Shown here piece by piece: positions 46,499 through 56,078 of a stretch of DNA of 64,000 nt. The position numbers and the translations under genes were made by a program. The notes below the pieces were generated by a model, which saw only the letters and a list, made by a program, of their open reading frames with translations, made no database searches and had not been told where the DNA came from. This DNA comes from Thalassolituus maritimus (lineage in GTDB: Bacteria > Pseudomonadota > Gammaproteobacteria > Pseudomonadales > Oceanobacteraceae): positions 1 through 64,000 of the forward strand of contig NZ_FTOH01000002.1 of assembly GCF_900156675.1 (NCBI RefSeq). The letters are read 5' to 3'. Position 1 is the first letter of the stretch. Every line of letters begins with the position of its first letter.

Positions 46499-47258
46499 GG
46501 CCGCTGATTCTGCGGCCGCTGTAGTTGCAGCCGCTTGCGCGGGGTACTTCTTTAGCTGACGCTAAGGCCTTAATGCCCTGTTCATAGCCGCTCGCACGGG
46601 CGGGCTTTTTTGGCTGCCGCTAGGGTTCTATTGCCCTGTTTGGGGACCTTGTCCCCGGGCGGGCAGCCCCTCCCCTGCTTCGCGCTTTCTGGGCCGTATT
46701 CCTGATATTTACTGGCTTCTCCGGCAAACAGCTCCGGCGGGCATCCATGCCCGTATGGAGCCTCGCTCGGCATCCTGCCTCACGTTGCCTTCAAAGCTGG
46801 CGTAAATCCCAGCGGCCCCAGAGGCGCATGGTGATTCCGCACAAATAACTTTAAATACGTCCGTTAATTAATCCGCAAAACTGTTGGTGGGCAGTGCCCC
46901 CCTGCAATGCCAGATTAACCTGTAAGGTGCGCACTGCGCATCACAGACGTTAACGGCTTTACCAATACACGTTTAAAAATTCGATATAGCCGACTCAATA
47001 TCTGCGCCTCTGGGGCCGCCGAGCAGAACGAGGAGAACGAGGAGAAGCCCGCATGGCTCCGGCATGGATGCCGGGCAAGGGCCTGGCAGCAGGGATGCTG
47101 CATTGGCCCGTTGCGAGGGTTCTCAAGTTCTGTGAAGGAAATACGGCCCAGAAAGCGCGAAGCAGGGGAGGGGCCGCCCGCCCGGGGACAAGGTCCCCAA
47201 ACAGGGCAATAAAACCCTAGCGGCAGCTAAAGAAGCGCCCCCACGCCAGTGGCTACCA
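46499..47258. other. Non-coding region with long inverted repeat
   Basis: 760 bp between ubiK and urtE. The core is the palindromic element at 46612-47227. Upstream of it, a degenerate partial repeat of the arm start lies at about 46548-46585 (CTTCTTTAGCTGACGCTAAG). No convincing gene is present; the frames on the minus strand are composition shadows. Confidence 0.75.
46612..47227. repeat. 616-bp long inverted repeat (MITE-like or structured RNA)
   Basis: Outer arms 46612-46700 and 47140-47227 are near-perfect inverted repeats (about 88 bp). Inner pairs sit symmetrically around the same centre: 46733-46753 with 47053-47080 (GGCATCCATGCC-type) and a perfect 17-bp pair at 46812-46828/47003-47019. 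The centre is about 46918. No transposase or clear target duplication was seen. A miniature transposable element or a large structured RNA are both possible. Confidence 0.75.
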
Positions 47259-47957
47259 TTAAATAGCCAGAAGCTCCTTCGCTTCCTCGGAGTGCTCCAA
47301 CTCTTCACCCGTCCCCTGACTCACTACTCTCCCCCGCTCAAGAATAATAAATTCATCAGCGAGTTCTTTGGCAAAATCGAGGTACTGTTCAACAAGAACA
47401 ATCGCCATATCACCGCGATCGCGTAATAGTTTAATGACGCGACCAATGTCTTTAATGATGGAAGGCTGAATACCTTCGGTCGGTTCATCAAGAATCAGCA
47501 TTTTAGGTCGCAGCAGTAATGCGCGTGCAATCGCTAGCTGCTGTTGCTGGCCACCAGAGAGGTCACCCCCCCGGCGCTTGAGCATCTGCTGCAAAACGGG
47601 GAACAGTGAGAAGACTTCAGGGTCGATAAAGCGCTGTGAGCGCGGCACCGCTGAGAACGCGGTCTGCAAGTTCTCTTCTACCGTCAATTGCGGAAAAATA
47701 TCGCGCCCCTGTGGCACAAACGCGATACCTTGTTTAGCCCGGTCGTAGGGTGCAAGTTTCATGATACTTTTACCGTCCCAGGAGATGTCACCGGAACCCG
47801 GTGCAAGGTGCCCGGCCAGTGATTTCATCAGGGTGGTTTTACCAACACCATTACGTCCCAGAACACAGGTCACTTTGCCCACGTCTGCGTTAAGGCTGAC
47901 GTTGTAAAGCGCCTGACTAGCACCGTAAGAAACATTTAAATCCGTTACATTCAACAT
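47259..47957 (-). CDS. urtE: Urea ABC transporter ATP-binding protein UrtE
   Basis: 232 residues, a LivF-like ABC ATPase. Walker A GRNGVGKTTLMKS, signature LSGGQQQQLAIARALL and Walker B MLILDEPTEGIQPSI are intact. The second ATPase of the urea importer. It begins 1 bp after urtD. Confidence 0.92.
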   Translation of the reverse strand: MLNVTDLNVSYGASQALYNVSLNADVGKVTCVLGRNGVGKTTLMKSLAGHLAPGSGDISWDGKSIMKLAPYDRAKQGIAFVPQGRDIFPQLTVEENLQTAFSAVPRSQRFIDPEVFSLFPVLQQMLKRRGGDLSGGQQQQLAIARALLLRPKMLILDEPTEGIQPSIIKDIGRVIKLLRDRGDMAIVLVEQYLDFAKELADEFIILERGRVVSQGTGEELEHSEEAKELLAI

Positions 47958-47958
47958 A

Positions 47959-48726
47959 TCAGCGCCCCAGATACACTTCGATAACCTGCTGGTTATTCTT
48001 CACATTCGCCAGACTGCCTTCGGCGAGTACCGAGCCCTCGTGCAGTACCGTCACACGACAATCCAGGGCTTCAATAAAGTCCATGTCGTGCTCGACCACC
48101 ATTAAAGAGTGTTTCTTTGAAAGCTCTTTAAACAGCTCAGCCGTTTTCATGGTTTCTTCATCCGTCATGCCCGCGGCTGGCTCGTCGATTAGTAGCAGCT
48201 CAGGCTCCTGACCTAATAGCATGCCAATCTCAAGCCACTGCTTCTGGCCATGTGACAGACTACCGGCGTCTTCGTAAAGGCGATCTTTCAGGTCAATCAT
48301 GGATAGAATTTCGTCGATTTTATCCTGCTTTGCGCCTGTCAGTTTATGGGTCAGCGCCTGCCAGACTGAGCGACCACCTTTTAACGACATTTCGAGGTTT
48401 TCGAAGACTGTCAGACTCTCAATCACGCTTGGTTTCTGAAACTTACGACCAACGCCCATATTCGCTACCTGCGCTTCGTCGTAACGCGTCAGGTCGAGTT
48501 CATCGTTAAACAGAATCCTCCCTTCGTCGGGGCGGGTCTTGCCTGTGATGACATCCATCATGGTGGTTTTACCGGCACCGTTCGGGCCGATAATTGCGCG
48601 CATTTCTCCTGGCTCGATAAAGAGTGACAGGGAATTCAAAGCCTTAAAGCCATCAAAACTGACGCTCACACCATCCATATACAGAACGGTCGGCTGCTCG
48701 ATATGTTTCGTTTTTGCGAGGCTCAT
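47959..48726 (-). CDS. urtD: Urea ABC transporter ATP-binding protein UrtD
   Basis: 255 residues, a LivG-like ABC ATPase. Walker A GPNGAGKTTMMDVITGK, signature LSHGQKQWLEIGMLL and Walker B LLLIDEPAAGMTDEE. The LSHGQKQWLEIG signature is typical of UrtD. Its start overlaps the urtC stop by 4 bp (ATGA). Confidence 0.92.
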   Translation of the reverse strand: MSLAKTKHIEQPTVLYMDGVSVSFDGFKALNSLSLFIEPGEMRAIIGPNGAGKTTMMDVITGKTRPDEGRILFNDELDLTRYDEAQVANMGVGRKFQKPSVIESLTVFENLEMSLKGGRSVWQALTHKLTGAKQDKIDEILSMIDLKDRLYEDAGSLSHGQKQWLEIGMLLGQEPELLLIDEPAAGMTDEETMKTAELFKELSKKHSLMVVEHDMDFIEALDCRVTVLHEGSVLAEGSLANVKNNQQVIEVYLGR

Positions 48727-49931
48727 GCATTACCCTCCGCTTCTTTGCTGGTCTTCTGATCGCTACTTTTTCCAGAGCTCGAACCTGTAGTGATTCCACT
48801 GTTACCACCACCGCCAGAAGACATAAATTTGTCTTTCATTTGTGCCCACAAACCAACGACACCTTTTGGCAGATACAGAGTCGTCAATACAAACAAACCA
48901 CCCAGCATAAACAGCCACAGTTCGGCAAAAGCACCGGTAAAATAGGTCTTGGCGTAGTTCACCAGTACGGCCCCGATGACGGCGCCAAACAAGGTTCCAC
49001 GACCACCGACGGCTACCCAGATAATCATCTCGATTGAATTAATCGGAGCAAACTCACCCGGATTGATAATGCCAACCTGAGGAACATATAAGGCACCCGC
49101 TACGCCTGCCAGCATCGCTGAGACGACAAACACAAACAGCTTGTACCATTCAACGCGATAACCTAAGAATCGCGCCCGTGACTCACTGTCTCTGATTGCG
49201 ACCAGAACTCGTCCGAGCTTAGAGGTCACGATAAAGCGGCTGATTAAATAACCGAGAATCAAAGCAATCCCGGACGCAAAGAAGAGCGCGGCACGCGTCG
49301 AATCAGCCTGTAGATCAAAGCCTAAAATATCCTTAAAGTCAGTCAGGCCGTTATTACCACCGAAGCCCATATCGTTACGGAAGAACGCCAACATCAGGGC
49401 ATACGTCAGCGCCTGGGTAATAATGGAAAGGTAGACCCCGGTAACCCGCGAACGGAATGCCAATGCACCAAAGACGAACGCCAGAATACCCGGTACGGCG
49501 AGAACCATCACCATAGCAAACCAGAACTGATCAAAACCGAACCAGTACCATGGCACCTCGGTCCAGTTCAGGAACACCATAAAATCTGGCAGATCAGGAT
49601 TAGCATAGACACCACGGTCACCGATCTGACGCATCAGATACATGCCCATCGCATAACCGCCAAGCGCAAAAAATGCCCCGTGACCCAGACTTAAAATACC
49701 GCAATATCCCCAGATTAAATCAACGGATACCGCGAGCAGTGCGTAGCAAAGATATTTACCTAACAAAGTCATTGTGTAGGTAGATACATGCAGGGCCGAT
49801 CCTTCCGGGAAGACCAGGTTGCAGAAAGGTACGATGATGGCAATCGCAAGAATGATCATCATCATGCGACGGCCAGCGACATCGTTCATAATCAACCGGG
49901 TAAGTGGACCGCCTTTAATTTCCTGTTTCAT
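48723..49931 (-). CDS. urtC: Urea ABC transporter permease UrtC
   Basis: 402 residues, a LivM-like permease with about ten membrane helices (GILSLGHGAFFALGGYAMGMYLM and the RDSESRARFLGYRVEWYKLFVFV loop). The C-terminus is a Ser/Gly/Lys-rich tail. Start at 49931 chosen for AGGAG six bases before it and because 10 bp separate it from the urtB stop. Confidence 0.9.
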   Translation of the reverse strand: MKQEIKGGPLTRLIMNDVAGRRMMMIILAIAIIVPFCNLVFPEGSALHVSTYTMTLLGKYLCYALLAVSVDLIWGYCGILSLGHGAFFALGGYAMGMYLMRQIGDRGVYANPDLPDFMVFLNWTEVPWYWFGFDQFWFAMVMVLAVPGILAFVFGALAFRSRVTGVYLSIITQALTYALMLAFFRNDMGFGGNNGLTDFKDILGFDLQADSTRAALFFASGIALILGYLISRFIVTSKLGRVLVAIRDSESRARFLGYRVEWYKLFVFVVSAMLAGVAGALYVPQVGIINPGEFAPINSIEMIIWVAVGGRGTLFGAVIGAVLVNYAKTYFTGAFAELWLFMLGGLFVLTTLYLPKGVVGLWAQMKDKFMSSGGGGNSGITTGSSSGKSSDQKTSKEAEGNA

Positions 49932-49941
49932 CATGCGCTCC

Positions 49942-51567
49942 TTAACCCATATCCGCAGCGCGACCCTTGAGGGCAAACAACCCACGAGGACGCTTCTGGA
50001 TAAACAGAATAATAAATATCAGTACGAGAATTTTTGCGACGACGGCACCGGCCCACGGCTCCAGTAGCTTATTAACAACACCCAGAGACATAGCACCGAC
50101 CAAAGTGCCCCAGAGGTTACCCACACCGCCGAATACGACGACCATAAAGGAGTCGATAATGTACGCCTGCCCCATGTTCGGCCCCACGTTAGTCAACTGT
50201 GACAGGGCAACGCCTGCAATACCGGCGATACCTGAGCCCAAGCCAAATGTCAGTGCATCAACCCAGCCCGTGCGAATCCCCATAGAGCTCGCCATCGGGC
50301 GGTTCATGGTGACTGCACGCATCTGCAATCCAAACAGAGTGCGCTTCAGAATGAGTGCCAGCAAAGCCAGAACCATCAGGCTGAAAATGATGATGTATAA
50401 ACGGTTAAAGGTCAGCTCAAGCGCTGGATTGATCATGAAAGTACCCGCCATCCAGTCAGGCGTAGCTACTTCACGATTCAGAGGGCTGAAGATTGAGCGT
50501 ACCGCCTGTTGCAGCACCAGGCTGATACCGAAGGTCGCAAGCAGAGTTTCCAATGGACGCCCATAGAGATGGCGGATAACACCACGCTCGATAGCGACGC
50601 CCACCAGACCGCTCACCAGAAATGCTGCAGGTACAGCAACGGCCAGTGACATGCCAATATGGTCCGGCATCAACTGTTGAACAACGTAGGTAGTGTAGGC
50701 ACCCAGCATGATCATTTCGCCGTGAGCCATATTGATCACACCCATCACACCAAATGTAATCGCAAGACCAATGGCCGCGAGTAGCAGGACAGCACCGAGT
50801 GCCAGGCCAAAATAGAGATTTTCTGCAACGCTGTTCAGTGACAGCAGACTTTCGATCTTCTTGAGTGCTTCGTCTGCGGCCTGAATTTCTTCGGTCCGGG
50901 AATCTGCTTCAGCAGCACGGCGATAGTTAGCCAGCGCTCCGCGGACATCCGGATATAACGACCCAGACAGATAACTCACTCCTTGCAGACGCTCTTTTTC
51001 AGTATCTGCTTCCAGCATTCGTATGCCCTTCACGAGAAGAAGAACGTCCCGAACGTCTGAGTTTTCTTCTTTATCCAGCGCTTCTTCAAGCGTCGTCTGA
51101 TCAAGGTCTTCTGCCGACTTCAACAAATTAACCGCGGCCTGCATTCGCATTTCAGGGTCATCTGAAAAGATCTGGAGGCGAGCGATACCACTTCTGAGTA
51201 ATACACGAAGCTTATTATTTACACTGATTTTTTTTATATCACGCTTACTTTCCAGAGTGACTTCCTCACCACTGAAAAATGTCGTTACCGCATCATCGCC
51301 CTTAATTACGACGACACGATCGTCTTTGCGGTAATACAGGTCACCTTCGACCATGATCTGCATAAAGAGAAGCGTTTTAGGGTCATCGATGGTTGTCAGG
51401 CGTTCAGTCACTGCCTGCTTTTCTCGATACCCTGCATCAATTAATTCTTGAGCAACGGCGTGTAACGCTGTGTTGGGCTTCATAGGTGATGCTTCAGCCC
51501 CTGCCACCACCACAGTATACAAAACAAATGCGAACAGCACGGCCGTCCGTATCAATACAGAAAACAT
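49942..51567 (-). CDS. urtB: Urea ABC transporter permease UrtB
   Basis: 541 residues, a LivH-like permease with the extended N-terminal periplasmic helical domain (about 30-240) peculiar to UrtB, before the membrane core ITFGVMGVINMAHGEMIMLGAY. A signal sequence opens the protein. A GTG start 9 bp upstream (51576) is possible. Confidence 0.9.
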   Translation of the reverse strand: MFSVLIRTAVLFAFVLYTVVVAGAEASPMKPNTALHAVAQELIDAGYREKQAVTERLTTIDDPKTLLFMQIMVEGDLYYRKDDRVVVIKGDDAVTTFFSGEEVTLESKRDIKKISVNNKLRVLLRSGIARLQIFSDDPEMRMQAAVNLLKSAEDLDQTTLEEALDKEENSDVRDVLLLVKGIRMLEADTEKERLQGVSYLSGSLYPDVRGALANYRRAAEADSRTEEIQAADEALKKIESLLSLNSVAENLYFGLALGAVLLLAAIGLAITFGVMGVINMAHGEMIMLGAYTTYVVQQLMPDHIGMSLAVAVPAAFLVSGLVGVAIERGVIRHLYGRPLETLLATFGISLVLQQAVRSIFSPLNREVATPDWMAGTFMINPALELTFNRLYIIIFSLMVLALLALILKRTLFGLQMRAVTMNRPMASSMGIRTGWVDALTFGLGSGIAGIAGVALSQLTNVGPNMGQAYIIDSFMVVVFGGVGNLWGTLVGAMSLGVVNKLLEPWAGAVVAKILVLIFIILFIQKRPRGLFALKGRAADMG

Positions 51568-51675
51568 AATTATCACCGGGAATTTTGAGAGAAGCAGGAA
51601 AGAATTTCCCTGCCTGTCCTTGTTACGAACTGCGATAGAGCGCGTTTTACCGCACTCTATTCCGCTGCCAGCGAA

Positions 51676-52989
51676 TTACTCGCCTGCAACCGCCGAACCA
51701 CCACAGGTTTTCGTTGAGGTGTTGTAGTTTCCGCAGTTAATAGGTGCAGTCCAGTCTGAGATCAGGTTTGCACTTTCTGGCAGGTAATCCGTCCATGCGT
51801 CACCTTCCACTTCTTCGTCCGTAGCCCATACGATTTCGAACTGACCATCTTCCTGAATTTCACCGATCAGTACCGGCTTAGACAAGTGGTGGTTTTCGTT
51901 CATTACCGCAGTACCACCTGTCAGGTTAGGTACTTCGATGCCATACATTGCAGAGCGTACTTTATCGACATCAGCAGAGCCTGCTTTTTCAACCGCTTCG
52001 GCCCACATACTGAAACCGATGTAAGTCGCTTCCATTGGGTCGTTAGTTACACGGTCTTCATCGCCGATGTAGTTGTGCCATGCAGCAATAAACTCATCGT
52101 TGGCTTCACTTTCCGCACTCTGGAAGTAGTTCCATGCAGCCAGGTGACCAACCAGTGGCTCAGTATCAAAACCTGACAGTTCTTCTTCACCTACAGAAAA
52201 AGCAACAACTGGAATTTCTTCAGAGGCTACGCCCTGGTTTGCCAGTTCTTTGTAGAAAGGAACGTTTGCATCACCGTTAATGGTAGAAACAACCGCTGTT
52301 TTCTTACCTGCGGCGCCAAACTTTTTGATATCAGAAACAATAGTCTGCCAGTCGCTGTGACCAAATGGCGTGTAGTTCACCATAATGTCTTTTTCAGAAA
52401 CGCCTTTTGACTTCAGGTAAGACTCAAGAATTTTGTTGGTCGTACGTGGGTAAACATAGTCAGTACCCGCAAGTACAAAGCGCTCAACACCGAGATCGTT
52501 TATCAGATAATCAACCGCAGGAATTGCCTGCTGGTTTGGTGCAGCACCGGTATAGAATACGTTGTAAGAAGATTCTTCACCTTCATACTGAACCGGGTAG
52601 AACATCAGACCATTCAGCTCTTCCACAACTGGCAGAACCGATTTACGGGATACTGAAGTCCAGCAACCGAAGATCACATCAACGTCTTCTTTTTCCAGAA
52701 GTTCACGGGTTTTTTCCGCAAACAGAGGCCAGTTAGAGGCTGGGTCGACAACCACTGGCTCAAGCTTTTTACCCAGCAGACCGCCTTTCTTATTCTGTTC
52801 TTCAATCATCATAAGAACAGTGTCTTTCAGAGTAGTTTCTGAAATTGCCATAGTACCCGACAGAGAGTGCAGAACTCCGACTTTAATGGTGTCATCTGCT
52901 GCATTCGCAATGCTTACGCCTGCAGCCATCGCTGTCATACCAATAATCTGTGATGCTTTAATCAGAGTTTTGAGACTTACTTTTTTCAT
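51676..52989 (-). CDS. urtA: Urea ABC transporter substrate-binding protein UrtA
   Basis: 437 residues with a signal peptide (cleavage near residue 30). A type-1 periplasmic binding protein of the UrtA branch (VGVLHSLSGTMAISET near the N-terminus; GCWTSVSRKSVLPVVEELNGLMFYPVQYEGEE). It delivers urea to UrtBC. A sigma-54 promoter lies about 95 bp upstream. Confidence 0.93.
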   Translation of the reverse strand: MKKVSLKTLIKASQIIGMTAMAAGVSIANAADDTIKVGVLHSLSGTMAISETTLKDTVLMMIEEQNKKGGLLGKKLEPVVVDPASNWPLFAEKTRELLEKEDVDVIFGCWTSVSRKSVLPVVEELNGLMFYPVQYEGEESSYNVFYTGAAPNQQAIPAVDYLINDLGVERFVLAGTDYVYPRTTNKILESYLKSKGVSEKDIMVNYTPFGHSDWQTIVSDIKKFGAAGKKTAVVSTINGDANVPFYKELANQGVASEEIPVVAFSVGEEELSGFDTEPLVGHLAAWNYFQSAESEANDEFIAAWHNYIGDEDRVTNDPMEATYIGFSMWAEAVEKAGSADVDKVRSAMYGIEVPNLTGGTAVMNENHHLSKPVLIGEIQEDGQFEIVWATDEEVEGDAWTDYLPESANLISDWTAPINCGNYNTSTKTCGGSAVAGE

Positions 52990-53083
52990 AATTATTTCCT
53001 TTTTATGGTCAGGATTATGTCCGGCCTCGACTCTTCTCTTGAGGGTGTGTAAGAGCGGGCAACTATAAAACCGATCTAACTAG

Positions 53084-53100
53084 AGCAATCGCCGTACCAG
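53084..53100 (-). promoter_or_regulatory. Sigma-54 promoter of urtABCDE
   Basis: On the minus strand CTGGTACGGCGATTGCT matches the -24/-12 consensus YTGGCACGRNNNTTGCW with one mismatch (T for C in GGCAC). A TGCCCC/GGGGCA dyad at about 53138-53154 could be an NtrC-like site or the gntR terminator. Confidence 0.75.
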
Positions 53101-53230
53101 TTTTTATGCCTTATTTTTCGGCAATTTCTGGCAAAGGGTGCCCCCCAGAGGGGCATTTCCGGTCTTCAGAAAATAAGTCGCACCAATAGTGCTCAGTGAG
53201 TTGGTTTTTTTGCCTTGAAAGCGTGCATAT

Positions 53231-53911
53231 CTATTTCCTTGATAAGTCGGTGGAGTATCTTTGTCGCGCTTCCTGAATTCTGTGCACAGTAATATCACGG
53301 ACCGTATTACGGCTGAGCTCGATATGTCTCGTAAGCTCTCGCGTTGCACGAGAGCTATCCGCAGAAAGTATCGCGTCTAAAATACTGCTGTGCTCTTCGT
53401 AGGTTGCCTGTATACGTCCAGGCTCGTAAAAATCTAACCGTCGTACAATTCTCAGACGCTCACATACGTCTTTATGTATGGCTTCCATTTGCTTGTTCTG
53501 GCCACACTCCAATAGTCCAAAGTGAAATTCCTCATCCAGGAACGCCACATCAACAGGATCAACCTGCCTTTGTGAGGGCTTACAGCACCAGATGGTCACC
53601 AGCCCCGCTAAGCGTTCCGCCCGGTCTGATTCCATACACAGGCGGCGAACCACTTCACACTCCAGCACAATGCGGACATCGTAAAGCTCTTCGAAATACC
53701 GGAAATCAAAAGGTCTGACCTGCCAACCATTACGGAAGTACACCTGCACATACCCATCGCGCTCCAGGCGATACAAGGCTTCCCTGACGGGTGTTCGGGA
53801 CGCCTGCATACGCTCGGCGACTTCACTTTCACTGAAGCGATCTCCGGGTAGCATTCTGAAGTCGAAAATATCTTCTTTCAGCTGTCGATATACTTTCTCG
53901 GCAAGGTTCAC
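53231..53911 (-). CDS. GntR-family (FCD) regulator
   Basis: 226 residues with an N-terminal GntR winged helix (FRMLPGDRFSESEVAERMQASRTPVREALYRLERDGYV) and a C-terminal FCD effector domain (about 75-215). It is 9 bp after the allophanate hydrolase gene, so probably controls the urea/allophanate genes. A CTTGTATACAAG palindrome at the start of that operon is its likely operator. Confidence 0.88.
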   Translation of the reverse strand: MNLAEKVYRQLKEDIFDFRMLPGDRFSESEVAERMQASRTPVREALYRLERDGYVQVYFRNGWQVRPFDFRYFEELYDVRIVLECEVVRRLCMESDRAERLAGLVTIWCCKPSQRQVDPVDVAFLDEEFHFGLLECGQNKQMEAIHKDVCERLRIVRRLDFYEPGRIQATYEEHSSILDAILSADSSRATRELTRHIELSRNTVRDITVHRIQEARQRYSTDLSRK

Positions 53912-53920
53912 AGCATGACC

Positions 53921-55756
53921 TTATGCGTTCAGTGATGAGATATAGGCCCGCCAGCCGCCGAGGTGACTGATATTCGTTGCGCTCGCCACCGCCTCTGGTT
54001 CGCAGATAAAGCCTTTCACCAGACGGCCGTCTTCCAGCTCAAGAGTTCCAATGCCAAGCGGCTGCGGGATTTCTTCAACGAAAGAACCAAAGGCCGCCTG
54101 ATCTAAACGCCACAGCTCGACGATTAATTGATTCCCTGCAACCTTGCCGCATTTCAGATCTTCTTCGTTCAGGCGCACCAGACCTGGCTTCGGAGGTACT
54201 GTATTTGCGAGGGCATAGAGCTGATACTTGTTGGCGGTGAGTGTCTGTTCCAACAAGGTCGCGTGACGACTGGTCAGCTGATGATTCAGAGGCATCCCGG
54301 TCAGATGGGCACCCACCACGGCAACGACTACAGAGGCATCGTCTTTCTTACCCAGCATCACAGGTGCTTCCGCTAAACCAAGGTGTGACTGCCACTGACC
54401 AGCAAAGTTGGTCAGAGCCAGCTCGTGCCATCCAGGTGCAATAACAGTAATCCCAAACGGTAAACCATCAGTACGCATATGCGCAGGCAACGACAAGGCA
54501 CAGAGGTCGGCCAGATTGACGAAGTTTGTGTAAGTGCCTAACTGACTATTGACCTCGACCGGCGCGGCATCAACGTCAGCCATCGTCGGAAATCGAGGAG
54601 CAGTGGGAACGAATAACGCATCCACGGTTTTAAAAATACTCTGTATCTGGCGCACCAGATCTTTGCGACGATACTCTGCTTTAAATGCATCGACGGCCGT
54701 ACCGTCAACGCCACCAGCAATGATGTTTTTTACGACCGGATTAATACCCGGTAAATCCTGTTTCAGAAACTCGCCGACAGCCGCATAGCGTTCGGCCACC
54801 CATGGGCCCTGATATAAAAGGCTGGCCAGCTCAAACAAGGGCGTGAAGTCGATTGTTTTTAACTCGAAGCCTGCATCAACAGCCTGCTCACAGGCTTTTT
54901 CATACGCCGCTTTTTGTACGTCGTCTCCAAACCATGGAGCATCGGCGGGAACACCCAATGTCTGGATACGCTCATTACGCACCATAGTACGTGAGCGGGC
55001 ATAACCATCTGCCGGATCAAATTGCGCAGCAATTTCGTAAATGCGCTCGGCATCGCGGCTGTTGAGTGCAAAGACCGAAACGCAATCAAGGCTTCGGCAT
55101 GCTGGTACAACGCCCGAAGCACTGATAGCGCCCACGGTCGCTTTTAAACCAACGATATGATTGAAGCCCGCAGGCACCCGTCCAGAACCGGCGGTATCGG
55201 TACCCAGTGCAAACGCCACCTGGCCCTTTGCAACCGCAGTCGCTGAACCAGAACTTGAGCCGCCAGAAATATATTCAGGATTAAATGCGTTATTCACAGC
55301 ACCGTAGGGCGAGCGAGTACCAACCAGTCCGGTTGCGAACTGATCGAGGTTGGTTTTCCCCATAACGATGGCGCCTGCTTTGCGCAGAAGCTGAACAACA
55401 AACGCATCGTCATCCGGCTCGTAGGCATATTCAGGGCACGCCGCTGTGGTGTGAAAGTCCGCAGCATCAATATTGTCTTTCACCGCAAACGGAACACCAT
55501 AAAGAGGAAGGACTGTTCCCTCCTCCTCGGCGGACGCTTTCAGACTTTCGAGATAACTGATCTGCTTAGTAAGCTGCTCCTCGCTGGCGAGTGCAATCCA
55601 AGCACTACCACGCCGGGGTAATCCATTCGCATCCAGCTCATCTGCTGCAATGGCGTTCCGGGTAGACAGAAGAAGTCCGCGCGCATCAGCGCCATTCCGG
55701 TACGCCCGGCCCCAGTCATTCAGATTCCAGCCAATTCCTGTCGTTACTTCTGTCAT
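53921..55756 (-). CDS. Allophanate hydrolase
   Basis: 611 residues. An amidase-signature enzyme: the catalytic Lys is in VPFAVKDNIDAA, the GGSSSGSATAVAKG motif carries the cis-Ser, and the nucleophile is in GTDTAGSGRVPAG. The C-terminal AtzF-like domain is present. It hydrolyses allophanate to ammonia and CO2 after urea carboxylation. Start at 55756 chosen because an upstream frame overlaps the operator palindrome; 55777 or 55789 are alternatives. No urea carboxylase gene is in the window. Confidence 0.85.
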   Translation of the reverse strand: MTEVTTGIGWNLNDWGRAYRNGADARGLLLSTRNAIAADELDANGLPRRGSAWIALASEEQLTKQISYLESLKASAEEEGTVLPLYGVPFAVKDNIDAADFHTTAACPEYAYEPDDDAFVVQLLRKAGAIVMGKTNLDQFATGLVGTRSPYGAVNNAFNPEYISGGSSSGSATAVAKGQVAFALGTDTAGSGRVPAGFNHIVGLKATVGAISASGVVPACRSLDCVSVFALNSRDAERIYEIAAQFDPADGYARSRTMVRNERIQTLGVPADAPWFGDDVQKAAYEKACEQAVDAGFELKTIDFTPLFELASLLYQGPWVAERYAAVGEFLKQDLPGINPVVKNIIAGGVDGTAVDAFKAEYRRKDLVRQIQSIFKTVDALFVPTAPRFPTMADVDAAPVEVNSQLGTYTNFVNLADLCALSLPAHMRTDGLPFGITVIAPGWHELALTNFAGQWQSHLGLAEAPVMLGKKDDASVVVAVVGAHLTGMPLNHQLTSRHATLLEQTLTANKYQLYALANTVPPKPGLVRLNEEDLKCGKVAGNQLIVELWRLDQAAFGSFVEEIPQPLGIGTLELEDGRLVKGFICEPEAVASATNISHLGGWRAYISSLNA

Positions 55757-55778
55757 GCCAACCGCCATTGAATTCATA

Positions 55779-55790
55779 CTTGTATACAAG
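55779..55790. promoter_or_regulatory. Candidate GntR operator
   Basis: Perfect 12-bp palindrome CTTGTATACAAG just upstream of the allophanate hydrolase start. TTGTATACAA is a common operator core of FCD-type GntR regulators, and a gene for one follows in the same operon. Confidence 0.6.
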
Positions 55791-56034
55791 ATACATAGCG
55801 ACTCTTATGCCAGATTCGTCAGCTCAGGCAGGAAAATTCATAACGTTATGATTTTTATAGAATTTATTAAGAGAAGGTTACTTCGTTCGCATACAGAAAG
55901 TACGGCTGAACCCGGACGACGCTTTAGAAGAAAGCGCGAAATACCTGACTTGCACCAAAGAGCAACACGGACTCCAGAAAAGATTTTTCAAGCAGGACTG
56001 AATCGTCTGGCCGATTCATCAGAATAAAACCCAT

Positions 56035-56065
56035 AAAAAAGGCCGGGAGAATACCCGGCCCTTTT
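56035..56065 (-). terminator. Terminator of the peroxidase gene
   Basis: On the minus strand, GGCCGGG/CCCGGCC stem followed by TTTTTTAT, 14 bp after the stop. Confidence 0.9.
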
Positions 56066-56078
56066 ATAGTTCAACGTA

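Noticed and set aside
46612..47227. Integron attC site or CRISPR array
   Set aside because: No attC core sequences and no regular spaced repeats; it is one large inverted repeat.
53160..53215. GCACCAATAGTGC as an NtrC site for urtA
   Set aside because: Half-site spacing is two bases too short for the NtrC consensus.
55848..56027. 59-codon plus-strand frame before the peroxidase terminator
   Set aside because: No ribosome site, basic low-complexity sequence, no recognised family.
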